Assembly (NCBI GenBank): GCA_024364805.1
Contig: CM044500.1
Coordinates: forward strand, 78,283,696-78,347,695
Direction of reading: 5' to 3'
Length of the DNA stretch: 64,000 nt
Source of the DNA: Euprymna scolopes
Taxonomy: Eukaryota > Mollusca > Cephalopoda > Sepiida > Sepiolidae
This document shows, piece by piece, positions 1-10,196 of this stretch (its first letter is position 1; every line of letters begins with the position of its first letter). The translations under genes were made by a program, and so were the position numbers. Below the pieces are notes generated by a model. That model was not told where the DNA came from, searched no databases, and was given only the letters and a program-made list of their open reading frames with translations.

Positions 1-475
1 GAAAAGTATTGTTATTTTAATCTATCCTCTGAGAACTTATCAAATATAAAAAGAAAAAAAAAAACAAATGAAAATGACGTGTAAAAAATATTAAAGAAAT
101 TTGTTGATTTGCATTGATTGTTATAGATATACAAAAATGGAAATATTTTAATTTTGTAAAGTTTTTATGATATAAGAAAGTTGTTGGGGATTTGACATTC
201 TTAAACTTCATCATTCAACGTGTTCCTTCTACTACTGCAAAACAATCTCCATATCATTCTGTACTAACGCGTCAAGTTTAAGTGTACTTTTGTAATAAAC
301 AAAACAACCTTCCCAATAGTTATGACGATAAAATTATTTAACGAGCATAATATTATATATTGTTATTTTGTTTCTATCCAGAGTTACACTTTTGGGGTAG
401 CTGGGTTTTCCCGTCATGAAAAACCGCCCTGATGTCTAAGTCGGCTCTCGTGAGGAAGCAAGTAAATAAGAACCA

Positions 476-478
<3 letters not shown>
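1..478. other. AT-rich stretch, no gene seen
   Basis: No coding region, RNA gene or mobile-element end is recognisable. Positions about 385-475 are more GC-rich than the surroundings and end directly at a (TA)n array, so they may be a repeat fragment I cannot name. Confidence 0.5.

Positions 479-479
<1 letters not shown>

Positions 480-535
<56 letters not shown>
480..535. repeat. (TA)n microsatellite
   Basis: Uninterrupted TA dinucleotides over about 55 bp, directly beside the foldback element that follows. Confidence 0.97.
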
Positions 536-536
<1 letters not shown>

Positions 537-540
537 GAAT

Positions 541-705
541 GATAAAAGTCTATATTTCAACGTTCATGATGTTAACCATCTAGCAACATATTTCTTTAAT
601 TTACAATTCCTGACAGTATCTGTCAAGAATCGTAAATGTATGCCGAATTAAAGGAATAAATTGCAAGATTGTCAACAACATTAACTTTGGAATATATATA
701 TTATA
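541..705. repeat. Foldback (long imperfect hairpin) element
   Basis: The left half (about 550-616) is the reverse complement of the right half (about 620-700). The centre is a 3-nt loop (617-619) between 18-nt arms at 599-616 and 620-637 with two mismatches. Outside this the pairing continues with small bulges, including one of about 8 nt on the right side near 640. The array of TA next to it and the lack of coding potential fit a short palindromic MITE or foldback transposon. A hairpin RNA precursor is an alternative. Confidence 0.7.
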
Positions 706-767
706 ATGCTGTGTAATTACATATTAAATAAGGATTGGTTCATATTATAAGGAAATAAGTATATTTT

Positions 768-990
768 CACAGAGGATGACTTTCAACAATATCGGCGAAA
801 AAACGCCCCTCCCCTGTCGAAAAATGTCCAGTTGATGGTGAAAATATTAATGTGTTTTGCCAATATTTCGATATTTGTCGTCTGAAAGGTCGGACTTTAA
901 TACGGTGTGGATCTTGGTAAAATCCGTTGCCTCTGTCGAAAGTTTTAGCCACATATGCAAACATACATACATTTATATATTGGTAACTAT
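768..990 (-). mobile_element. Helitron-like element, 5' part only
   Basis: This piece matches the 5' halves of the minus-strand elements at 11650-14768. It shares the blocks around GACAAATATCGAAA, the 'aaaatccgtggcc..gtcgaaagtttt' type block (here near 915-945) and the run of CATA/ACATA repeats at its end. It lacks the tRNA-like cassette and the CTAG 3' terminus seen in those copies, so it is a fragment. The family assignment is by comparison within the window. Confidence 0.6.
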
Positions 991-1095
991 CACATTTTTC
1001 CTTTTGGCAATGGTTTCCACCATTTCTTTGATTAAAAAGTCTGTAATATGCGTAAACGCTTACTTTCTTAAGTGGTCTTATGATTTTTACCAGGA

Positions 1096-1097
<2 letters not shown>

Positions 1098-1188
<91 letters not shown>
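1098..1188. repeat. (TA)n microsatellite
   Basis: About 90 bp of pure TA dinucleotides. Open reading frames through it encode only Tyr-Ile repeats and are not genes. Confidence 0.97.
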
Positions 1189-1190
<2 letters not shown>

Positions 1191-1589
1191 GCTTATTTTG
1201 ATCTGTATCTTTGGTAAATCTAATATTTTCTTTTTTTTCTTTTTTTGTAATCACAAAATTATTTTAATAAATTTCGGTTATATTGACACCTCACTGATAA
1301 ACGTAGCCCCCACACAGTGGATGCAACGTGGCAGCAACAATCCAATTTCTCTGATTTGTCTCCTTAGCAGCTATTTTTCCAGAACAAAACCAACTACTTT
1401 TGCGTGTTTTTTTTTTGGGGGGGGGCATGATTTCTTGAATCGTATGCAAAAGAAACGACAGAATCAACATGTTGTAAGAATTAATGTGGTTGCTGCTGTA
1501 TAGTTTTACGATTAGTCAAAGTGACGACATGGAAAAATGGCTTCACCGATGATTAATTAATTAAAATAACGGTTTCGATTATCGATTAT

Positions 1590-1745
1590 CGTAAATTATC
1601 GGGGGTATTCTGAGACAAGACTAAACTAATAACATTCCCAGACTTATACACTAAAGTTCTGTAAATTTTAAAGAAAATTTGTTCAGCCGTTTCGGAGTCG
1701 ATAAGGGACGAACTCACACACCCTGGCTAAGTTACATATATATAA
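1590..1745 (-). mobile_element. Possible Helitron-like or SINE-like end fragment
   Basis: The block near 1680-1745 has 'cagccgtttcggag', then an ACACAC stretch and a short TATATATA, an arrangement common at the 5' end (read on the minus strand) of non-autonomous Helitron-like repeats. There is no second end. Weak assignment. Confidence 0.3.
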
Positions 1746-1881
1746 TTGTAGAAAAATATGTGATCTGTCTTATTCTTTTGCTAACTATTCCCTCTTTCCA
1801 AAAGATTTATTCCAGCTATAATGCTTTTTTGTAAAAAACCTAGAGGACAACGATTTACTTCAGTCATATGTTTCTCTTTGT

Positions 1882-2144
1882 TTATTGTTTCTTCGTCATA
1901 ATAGGCCACCGCATATCGAACATAGATGGTTTCTCTTTAGGAACATTAACTTTGAAAGACACGCGACTTCCTATTCCGACCGAATAAGAAAATTTTAAAA
2001 AGTACATATCAAGCATACCCAGTGAACCAAGTGCAAGTGAAATACAAACGATTGCACTGAAAGGGACGGCTAGAATCTCTTGGTTGGACTCACTAAAAAT
2101 AGGGGTAAATGTCAGACACCTGGTTGAATGTCCCATCCCCTAGA
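1882..2144 (-). CDS. Candidate exon resembling a class C GPCR TM6-TM7 region
   Basis: Read on the minus strand, a polypyrimidine tract ending in CTAG (about 2145-2158) precedes an open stretch of about 87 codons that closes at a stop. Its middle, FSAIVCISLALGSL, is hydrophobic and preceded by TPIFSESNQEI. This order resembles the TM6-loop-TM7 region of metabotropic-glutamate-type receptors (family pattern: PIF..., then VSLS..VALG). The downstream half, with KVNVPKEKPSM, is not something I recognise. No neighbouring exon is visible, and the similarity is from memory only. It could be an exon, an old pseudogene or a chance reading frame in non-coding DNA. Confidence 0.25.
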
Positions 2145-2530
2145 AGAAAAAGTTTAAGAAAAATGAAAAAAAAAATTAGTGTGATTTTATAAACTGCCAA
2201 AAATTTCTGATTAAAGATTTCATTTGTGTCGACACCTTAATTATTCGTCAGATCTCTGTTGAAAGCCTCCTTACATTTTTCCTGTTACACTGTTTGGTCT
2301 TATGTGGTAAATTGGCAGAGTTACGAGCTCTTCGGATAATGATTCACAGTATTACTCAAATTATTTTCGCGTGCGATGGGTTCCCTTGATGCTGGCTAAA
2401 GTTTTCGGGGTTCCAAAAACAAGGAAAAATCCCGTTGAGTGGTTTAATTTTCTCTGTTGTTGTCTAATATCTGCACTTTTCAATGCCTGGCCACTTTGTG
2501 AAACTGTCTACAATTGCCTAGTAATTCAAC

Positions 2531-3060
2531 TTGTCCTGCCTTGATAGAGTTCAAAATAGACTTCGTAGCCTCGTAGGAGATGTCCTTTTCTCTTCCTTGC
2601 AACCTCTATCTCACAGAAGAGATGTTGCGAGTTTGTCTCTGATGTATCGTTATTTTCATGGAAAGTGTTCGACTGAGTTTCAATCTATGGTCCCCCCCTC
2701 GCAAAACTTTCACAAGAAACACTCGTCTAGCTGTAAACACTATCAATAATTCCCCCCACTCTTTATCTGTGCCTAAACGTAGATTCCATGAACAAAGCTT
2801 TTTTTATTAGAACTGCACGCCTGTGGAATTGTCTTCCGTTTTCCTGCTTTCCGGCTGACTACAATATGGTTTTGTTCAAGTCTAACGTAAATAAGTTCTT
2901 GATGAGCCGTTCCATATAAGTTATCAAATTTAACAAATTTTCATTACTAATGATTATTATATTGTCCAATTTCTACTGTACACTCTTTAACCCTTATCCT
3001 TGAGTGGGCTCTTGGCCTTGATAATGTGTTGATACCTATGAAAAAAAATGAAAGAAAAAG
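2531..3060 (+). mobile_element. LINE 3' fragment (reverse transcriptase C-terminus + 3' UTR)
   Basis: The translation begins SCLDRVQNRLRSLVGD and runs through SHRRDVASL and FHGKCSTEFQSMVPP. Later, in another frame, come RRFHEQS and RTARLWN, the usual C-terminal tail of a jockey/CR1/I-like non-LTR retrotransposon. The same protein segment lies at 62803-63362 on the other strand. The copy is 5'-truncated at the conserved SCLDRVQ block. A frameshift near 2745-2775 separates the two halves, and the C-terminus ends near 2917. The 3' UTR contains the block 'aacccttatccttgagtggg' and ends in an A-rich tail at about 3040-3060. The copy is non-functional. Confidence 0.85.
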
Positions 3061-3242
3061 TCCAATGTGAACAAGTTCTAATTGAATTGTCCCCCTAAGT
3101 AATCCAAGTTACAAAATTCCCACTGTTTACTATGCTAAAATCACAATGACTAATGTATACCTATTAACCCTTATCCTTGAGTGGCCTCTGGGCCTTGATA
3201 AGTGGTGACACCCATGTAAAAAATTAAAAAAAAAAAAAAACT
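3061..3242 (+). mobile_element. Second truncated LINE 3' end, same family, in tandem
   Basis: It starts within the codons for SNVNKF, the last residues of the family's protein, and continues through the family 3' UTR ('cttatccttgagtggc', 'gggccttgataagtgg') to a poly-A tail at 3222-3242. Its start abuts the A-rich tail of the preceding copy, so a severely truncated copy appears to have inserted into the tail of the earlier one. The two 3' UTRs are clearly diverged from each other. Confidence 0.8.
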
Positions 3243-4101
3243 TATTTATAGACGTGGTATAGTCGAAATGAGTCGACGTCCGCCATGTTTGATTTTTTCA
3301 CTGATGGATTACTTGCCATCAGTTGGCACCATCAGCTTTATTTAAACACGTTTTCTGTGTCCTGATTCATCCTATGTAACTTCTCATTAACGATTTAATT
3401 CATGAAATTCTTCGATATAAACATTCTTTGAGTATTCTCTTTCGCAGAGTAGCTTTACTCCTCTATCCGCGTACACCAATACCTGCTCGCATATACAAAA
3501 GTACAGCACACAAGTTCCCTTTTTAATTTTTCTCGTTTAGTAGGACTCGCTTGTTAGTTAACTAATATATCATTTTTCGCTACTTCTTTTTACACATCTT
3601 CCAATGTAACCATTTCTGAGATCCGTCATCACTGTTTATCGAGCTGTTCGTATATTTAGGTATCAATCTTAATAACCCATCAGCCTGGCCTATATATTTT
3701 AATAGTACACACTTTATTTTAAAGTTATGATTATATAAAATTACCTAGGACGTCGTAGTGGGTGTTCGGTGTAATTTTTTTATACCATTTACGAACCAAA
3801 AAATGTTTTCAGCAGTTTGAGATCTTTTTGCCGAATAAACTCTTCCGTAAAACTTATTTACAATGTACAATATTCCTAATCTTAATTGTCAATTTTCCTG
3901 TAATTTCGTTCCCCGAGCAATACCGTTCTCGATGCAGGTGCTATTGACGTTGTAGACCTATTCGCCAATTTTTGAAATTACAGCACGAAATCTCTCATTG
4001 CTAGCATGTATTGCTACCATGATTTTCCTCGCTGGTTCGAAATGTACAAGCTGTTTTTATTTACGTAACCCTGTTCGCATTCTTCTTACTATATCAATCC
4101 T
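3243..4101. other. AT-rich stretch, no gene seen
   Basis: No coding or mobile-element signature. A small perfect stem (ACTGATGG/CCATCAGT) lies at about 3300-3323 and is not associated with anything else visible. Confidence 0.5.
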
Positions 4102-4107
4102 TTGACA

Positions 4108-4192
4108 CATTTTATCCTACAATTTAATGGCGGTCTATTATCATATACATTTAGGGGTTTTATCCTACCATTTAATGGCGGTCCATTAGTAG
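4108..4192. repeat. Local tandem duplication, about 48-bp period
   Basis: The block 'ttttatcctaca/catttaatggcggtc' occurs twice, at about 4108-4138 and 4157-4187, with one to two differences. It is a simple two-copy duplication with no coding context. Confidence 0.7.
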
Positions 4193-4399
4193 ATATCATT
4201 AAATCTATGAGACTGCATGATTTATGCCCGCCAATATTGTGTCTACTATTTCCTTGGTTAAGTTTGGAGCCAGAAAGACGATTACCTTTTAATTTTCTTT
4301 CAGTGTGTTAATTTACAGGCACTCAAACACTTTTTCACTAATTAAAACCTGAAGGTAACCTCCAAAAAATCGAACTTTGAAAACACTGAGAGGCTGTTT

Positions 4400-4640
4400 T
4401 TTTAATGAATATCTTTGTTGTATATAGAGATTTGCATGGTTATTCCTCGAATCACCTCACAATTTAAGGAGTGAGATTTTCCAGATTGTCTTGTTCGTCG
4501 GAAATATGTACGTCGAGTAGGCACAAGTTTTGTGAGATTACCAGAACACATTCCATTAGAGTACTTGAAAAACACGCACAGGGGCGTTACATTGCAGCGA
4601 TGACACAGAGCTGGGGCTTTGCCGAACACGACCGTAATTA
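4400..4640 (-). other. Unclassified segment sharing a 50-bp block with 9826-9875
   Basis: On the minus strand, positions about 4480-4430 carry a block (near 'gaaaatctcac', then 'tgaggtgatt' and 'aataaccatgca') that is about 80 percent identical to plus-strand 9826-9875. The shared block suggests a dispersed repeat that I cannot classify. The 75-codon open frame over it has cysteines but no recognisable zinc-finger spacing. Confidence 0.3.
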
Positions 4641-4644
4641 TCTA

Positions 4645-5500
4645 ACTGTTTTAGCCTTATTCCTGCGTGAGGCGATCCCCAACGTTTTACATAACAATTC
4701 AATGTTTCAATCTTTCATACTTCTGACCAAATCTTTGCTTGATTTTTAATAGTTTCTATTTTCCGAGATCAACATATTTTAAGACAGCTTCGATTACATA
4801 TTTTTTCTTATAGCATTTATTTACAATGCATCTTGTTTATATAACGAATCGCATTATTTATGAATGCGTATCTACTCATTTTAACATACTTATCTTTATT
4901 GATAAAAGATATAACCTGATTAATGTTCTCTAACAAAACTCTGATGTGTTATATCGTTATTAGAATAGGAATTTTTCTATGAACAGAAATGTGGGAGTTT
5001 CGAACATAAAGTTGACTACTCTAAGTTACACATGTTAATAAAATACAAGAACAAATACATTAAAAACAAAACATAATTCGCATAGATCTGGTTTATTATT
5101 ACTAGCTGCTGTTTCGGATTTCTGTGAGATAAAATTATCTGTGTTATATGTATTATATAGAAGTAAGCTTACTTACAGACTTACGTGCACCATTACATTA
5201 AAATTCAGGTTGGTCAGGATTTCATTTGATGTCTTGTTCGAATTTAAAAATTTGGAATACACGTCGCAAAACAAATATACATTCTTTTGTGAGAAAAGTT
5301 ATCACGGTGCTTCTCTATTTATAATCAGCTGAATATTTTCCTAAATGAATCTGCCGGTGTTAACTATTTGCAACAAAGCTTACTAAATCTATTAACCTAA
5401 GCATTAAAATCTAAAATCTTATCCATCATTTCATATCAAAAAATGTATTTATAGATGTACCTTGATTCAAATGATGAAAATGGAATTTTATTATAAGTAA
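4645..5500. other. AT-rich stretch, no gene seen
   Basis: No recognisable gene, RNA or mobile element. Reading frames are short and of biased AT-rich composition. Confidence 0.5.
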
Positions 5501-5502
5501 AT

Positions 5503-6075
5503 ATGTGACGTGACCGTCCCAAGGAGCGGTAGGGCTCCCCATTTGGGAGAGGTTGAGACTCCCGAAACTCTGGAGAATGCCGGGCAACTGTGACTGTGTT
5601 ATTTGATAAGTATTATTGTATGCCCTGGCAGCAGCGGCCGACCTTGCTGAAAGGAAATGTTAAGTTATGAATTTTAATATTTTCTTATAAAACCGACATA
5701 TAAATCTGATTGTTTGGTGAAAGTGACAATGCGATGTCATTTTGAGAAACATAACGAATAATAATTTTGTTTCTGATGCCAGACGATTGGGCACGGGGTT
5801 AACCCCTCCTGATCGCGAGAACCACTACTGAAAGCATTTGCACATTCGCAGGTGCATGCAAAGAATCGGGAATCCCCTTGGGATGACGTACTTACTGGCG
5901 ATGGGCCTGGAGAGTAACCTACGCTACGCCGATACCTCCGTACATGAGCGGGTCCCCGCGCCAAAATAGTCAGTTGGAGAGAGTTGGAGCTGAGTTCTGA
6001 GTGTATCTAATCCTAATTGAAAAGCCGTCGCCACCCTCTTTTCCTGTCCGTCATCACCGCAAAAACTGAGAGTCA
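5503..6075. repeat. GC-rich island, possible solo LTR fossil
   Basis: A sharply bounded segment, more GC-rich than its flanks, begins TGTGACGTGACC and ends in a pyrimidine-rich stretch ('caccctcttttcctgtccg') followed by ATTGGGGCTC, which resembles a primer-binding-site start. These are typical of an LTR followed by leader sequence, but I cannot find a second copy or a target-site duplication. It could equally be an unrelated repeat. Confidence 0.25.
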
Positions 6076-6475
6076 TTAAATTTAATTGGGGCTCAAAAAT
6101 GTTTGTTACAAATCAACCACTGAACAATTGTATATAAGTGTATATCATACTTTATCTATCTAACTTGAATTAACCAAGTAGTATCGAGATATCTGAGTCT
6201 GTCTTTCTATTGTATGCATGAAAATCTATTCACTTCCAGCGTGACAGCGACATATTAACCCGAAGGTGAAGTTCACTCCAACCAAATCTATCAACGAAAT
6301 CCTGCTGAGCCAAGAGATCCCGCGAAGAATTTCCTGTGAAGACAAGCACGACGCGACGCATATATGACAAGGAGGTCCTTATTACGGATCGCTGAGTGTT
6401 CACATCTTGTTGCCTGTGACCCGGAAATGCCACAATATATCTATATTTAACTACAATGCTCTTTATTACATGCTA

Positions 6476-6988
6476 TTAAACTAATTTACGATACTTAATA
6501 TTGGCAACAAAATAGAAGTATACATATAAACAAGTGAGTGGGTGTCTATAATATTCTTTGATAAGCAGTGCTTTCCTTAGAAGAATAAAGCAGGTGTTCC
6601 ATACACAGGAATGTTTCTTAAGCGAAATCGCGTTTAACCAAGAAAGAAACAAATGAATTAGATACTGAGGAAGCGTAATGCAGTACGCAGATGTTCCAAA
6701 TATGAGGCCATATAAAAAAAAAACTCGGACGCACATCTCATGGAACATCTTTCTGTTAGATCGCCTAACATTTATTGGTACCCCAAGAAAAAGAGGATGT
6801 ACCTGTAAATTTACCCTCGTCTGTTCGCCTGTTCGAACTTTTCGTAATAACAATACCTTTGGATTTTTTAAAAAATAATTCACAATCATTAAACATGATA
6901 TGAGTAAAAAAGTAATAGAACGGATTTTCCGGGAAAACTCCGGCTGTCCCCTAGGGTTGCCTTTCGGGTTAAAATGGCTAATATGCAT
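6476..6988 (-). CDS. Unrecognised 170-codon open frame
   Basis: This is the longest uninterrupted ATG-started reading frame outside mobile elements in the window. The product would be basic and hydrophobic, with stretches such as ITFLLISCLMIVNYFL and VFFLYGLIFGTSAYCI, but I recognise no family. Splice sites, neighbouring exons and codon bias do not support it. A chance frame in AT-rich DNA is the more likely explanation. Confidence 0.15.
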   Translation of the reverse strand: MHISHFNPKGNPRGQPEFSRKIRSITFLLISCLMIVNYFLKNPKVLLLRKVRTGEQTRVNLQVHPLFLGVPINVRRSNRKMFHEMCVRVFFLYGLIFGTSAYCITLPQYLIHLFLSWLNAISLKKHSCVWNTCFILLRKALLIKEYYRHPLTCLYVYFYFVANIKYRKLV

Positions 6989-7074
6989 ACTTTTGTGCTT
7001 ATTAAAGAATATTTGATGCCTAGGATTTTTATAAACCTTTCTGAAAAGTTGTAACTAACTGATTTCTATTGTTG

Positions 7075-7142
7075 GTTGGTTGGTTTTGTTTTGCGGCATA
7101 TGGACCCTTTTCAGGTTATTTAATGCCGAATCCAAAGTCTGT
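7075..7142 (-). mobile_element. 3' terminus of a non-LTR element (shared with 26880-26945)
   Basis: Read on the minus strand, the block 'ggattcggcattaaataacc', then 'tgaaaagggtccatatgccg', ends in an A-rich AAACAAAACC tail with CCAA repeats. The same block lies on the plus strand at 26883-26940 with an AAC-repeat tail. A shared 3' end with a variable simple-repeat tail is typical of a LINE or SINE 3' terminus. The family is unknown. Confidence 0.55.
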
Positions 7143-7454
7143 TTGTGTAAATGTTTTTATAGATGTGCCTTCCGCGGATGCGAGGTAGAACAACGATGTG
7201 AATCGAATAATTGTATTTTCTGTTTCCCATATTAGTGTTCAGGATTTTACACCGGAAAAAAAACGGCTAAAAGGTCGAAATGTAAAAAGAAGGAATTTTG
7301 ATGGCTTAAAGCTTATAAATATGCGTAAATATGTACATACGTTAAAGTAGGTTCAGTTTTATATATTTCTAATCCAACTGACGATAGCCAAGCGTCCACG
7401 ATTAAGGCTTCAGTGCAGTATGCTCTTATTAGATTCTGATGGTCCCTAATTATG

Positions 7455-7485
<31 letters not shown>

Positions 7486-7768
7486 GTTATATAAAATAAC
7501 TTGTTAGTGGGTGGATAAGTTAATTGCTTATGGATTAGGAATTGGCTGGCCCTATTTTTTTTAATTTAACATCATGGGCCTTTGTGACTCTGGGAGTGTT
7601 CTAATAGATGTTCGTTTTTATTCATGAATTATAATATCAGAATATAGCGTACTTCACGGTGAGAAGTGGGGAGCGGTAAGCGAGTAGAAAATAAGGTTAG
7701 CGTTAAAATTACAATGAAAAAGAACACAAACTATTACATTAGCTATACTATCAATGTTTTATGCTTAT

Positions 7769-7800
<32 letters not shown>

Positions 7801-8135
7801 ACACGTATTAGATACGTTGACAACCATCGTACAAGTAAGTATTATGAAGAATTAATAATATCTATTCGTTTTAAATAACTATTGCGGCGATATACACCCT
7901 CCTCAGAATTTTATACATTTTTTCTGGTATTTCCTCCGAATAATTTTATATTGAAGAAAGATTAGTAAATATCGCTGTGTTGTTCGTCTGCGATGGTATT
8001 TCTTTATTTTTCATTTTTTCAAATGCCAGAAGAATACGCTTGGAGCATGTCATATGAAAGCAAGAGTTATATTTTCCGTGATATAATCGTTGTTTAAATT
8101 TTAAATTTATAAAATACGCGTATAACACAACTCTG

Positions 8136-8137
<2 letters not shown>
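7143..8137. other. Non-coding stretch with small microsatellites
   Basis: No gene or element end is seen. It holds a (TCTA)n run at about 7451-7485 and a (TA)n run at about 7770-7798. Confidence 0.6.

Positions 8138-8189
<52 letters not shown>
8138..8189. repeat. (TA)n microsatellite
   Basis: About 50 bp of TA dinucleotides, directly beside the foldback element at 8189-8419. Confidence 0.95.
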
Positions 8190-8194
<5 letters not shown>

Positions 8195-8419
8195 AGTCAT
8201 TGAATGAATTTGAATAATTATGACGTGAATGTTTGAATTTAAAATCAGTATGTTTTTTATTATTCTATGTGAGACAAAGAATGCATTTGACATCTTATTA
8301 TTAATAATATTTCAAATGCATTATTTATTTTTGTCTTACATAGAATAATAAAAATCTTTTGCTTTAAAATTCAAACATATCACATCATAAATTTTTAAAT
8401 TTATTGAATGACTACAATT
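8189..8419. repeat. Foldback element, about 105-bp arms
   Basis: The left arm (8189-8296) is the reverse complement of the right arm (8309-8419) with scattered mismatches and one small insertion. Shared blocks include CATTGAATGA, AAATTCAAACAT, ACATAGAATAATAAAAA and TCAAATGCATT. The spacer of about 12 bp consists of TTATTA-type sequence. No coding capacity. It fits a palindromic MITE that inserted at a TA array, though no family can be named. Confidence 0.75.
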
Positions 8420-8561
8420 TGATTTATTTGCTCTATCTCATATATCGAGTTATTCTTAGTTAGGTGGGATAATACTTATAGAATATTACTGCCAGTAATA
8501 CCTTGTAAGACTTATAATCATGGGGTTCCATACCAGTTGAGAGTTAGATAATTTTATTCTG

Positions 8562-8562
<1 letters not shown>

Positions 8563-8641
<79 letters not shown>
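8563..8641. repeat. (TA)n microsatellite
   Basis: About 78 bp of uninterrupted TA dinucleotides. Confidence 0.97.
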
Positions 8642-8644
<3 letters not shown>

Positions 8645-8839
8645 AACTAATGTCGAGAATTGTATGCAAATACACTTTATTTGACAGGATTGACCTTTAC
8701 AACATATAAGATGTGTTTACTCCCGATTTATACTATGAATATCGTGATTTCACTTAGGATTCATTGAATTCTGTCTTTATTTCCAGGATCGAATTACAAC
8801 GTGATTCTTCATTTCGAAAAATAATTTGTATCATTTGTT

Positions 8840-9120
8840 TTTATTTTATTGTACATTTTAAACTTTATTTTATATGTTTAATTTTATTGTAGTTTTTATT
8901 GTATATTTTATTATATGTTTAGAAAATCCAATATATTGGATTTAATAACCATACAATAAATCTAGTATATTTTCATTGTATATTTTTAATTTTCTTGTAT
9001 ATTTGTATTGTATATTTTAGATTCCATTGTTATTTTATGGCATATTTTTAATTTTGTATTGTATATTTTTCATTTTATTGCCTATTTTGTTTTATGTGAT
9101 ATTATCTCTTATTACATGCC
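8840..9120. repeat. Degenerate AT-rich minisatellite
   Basis: Imperfect repetition of a 14-20-bp motif around TTTATTGTATATTTT, about a dozen degenerate copies. Neighbouring copies vary in length, so the period is not fixed. Confidence 0.7.
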
Positions 9121-9349
9121 TACATTTATACATCTCATATTATTACTTTTTTATATTCTATAAAATCCATTTATTACTTTTATATAGTTTCACTATATAC
9201 GTTTCTCATCTTTTGAACATTTCATCAAATTTTATTTTCTAATCAATCTGTATATACCTATATCATATTTTTATTTTTGATAGCCGTTTATCTTTAAGCT
9301 ACGTGTTTACACATAAATACATGCCTACCTACATACACGCACTCGTATA

Positions 9350-9404
9350 TATGTATATATATGTGTGTGTGTGTGTGTACGTGTGTGTGTGTGTGTACAT
9401 ACAT
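9350..9404. repeat. Compound (TA)n/(TG)n microsatellite
   Basis: Short TATA run followed by TG dinucleotides interrupted by TACG and ACAT. Confidence 0.9.
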
Positions 9405-9469
9405 GACGGGCAGGAATAGATACGAAGATAAATATTATTCCTCAGCGTAATCTATGTTTTTTTTTAATA

Positions 9470-9868
9470 TTGACAGATAAGAATAGTGCTGATGTAACTT
9501 GTAGTATCTCATTAACATTGCATCTAACTACATTGAAGCATTCCATAAACCTAAGAAGCATCAGACCTAACAAAATTTCTGTGAGGACGAATCGTCAACG
9601 CGAAATAGCAGGAAATCTTAGCTTTCCTACTGTTGTTCGTACAATTCACAAGAGAGGACAAAGTGTCCACAAAACCTCATCCAATCGCCCCAGCTCCTCT
9701 AAAATAGCCGTGCGTCTTGTGAAAAGAAATGCTGAAAAGGATCCTAGGTGCAACGATTCTGACATTGCAACAAAAGCTGCTGTACGTCATAGAACAGATA
9801 ATGAGTCACGATTCGCATTATGTCCTTACAGAAAATCCCACGCTTTCAATTTTGAGGTGATTGCATGA
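9470..9868 (+). pseudogene. Possible degenerate transposase N-terminal (helix-turn-helix) fragment
   Basis: An open frame of 133 codons contains FPTVVRTIHKRGQSVHK, then SNRPSSSKIAVRLVKRNAEK. The layout resembles the paired helix-turn-helix DNA-binding region of Tc1/mariner transposases, where a TVYRIIKRF-like helix is followed by a G-RPR linker and a second IVRLVRKN-like helix. The resemblance is loose. No catalytic part or inverted repeats are visible. The last 50 bases belong to a block also present at 4430-4480 on the other strand. Confidence 0.3.
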
Positions 9869-9998
9869 ATAATCATGCATATTCCTTATAGAAGAAAATA
9901 GTTACAAAAAATATGTAACATATATTAATAATGTTACATGTTGTGTTGTAGTCTCATTTTATTTGAACGGTGATAAAATATTATAAGGCATTCACTTT

Positions 9999-10196
9999 TT
10001 TTTTACACGGTGGTCACCACTTATCAAGGCCCGGAAGCTACTCAGGGATAAGGGTTATTGCAAGTACAGTACGTTAGTGTGGAGATTTCATGAAGTGTTT
10101 ACTTAAGAGGACGGTTCATTAGGAATTTGTTAACGTTGGACTTGAAGACATCCAAGTTGTAGTCCGGAGGGAAGCAGGCAGACGGAACAGAGTTTG
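9999..10196 (-). mobile_element. LINE 3' end fragment (same family as 62803-63362)
   Basis: Nearly identical to 62803-63000. It reads, on the minus strand, from the codons for SVPSACFPPDYNL to the 3' UTR ('cttatccctgagtagc', 'gggccttgataagtggtg') and ends in a poly-A tail at about 9999-10007. The match stops abruptly at about 10196. The low divergence from the 63-kb copy shows a recently active LINE family. Confidence 0.85.

Noticed and set aside
4402-4629. Minus-strand frame with several cysteines and SGNLTK as a C2H2 zinc finger
   Set aside because: The C-x2-C and H-x3-H spacing is absent. Only the SGNLTK tripeptide-like part fits, which is not enough.
6230-6433. Minus-strand frame with RSVIRTS, RRVVLVFTG and QQDFVDRF resembling a beta-1,3-galactosyltransferase
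   Set aside because: The motifs are too close together and the NLTLK part is missing. The likeness is too weak without a search.
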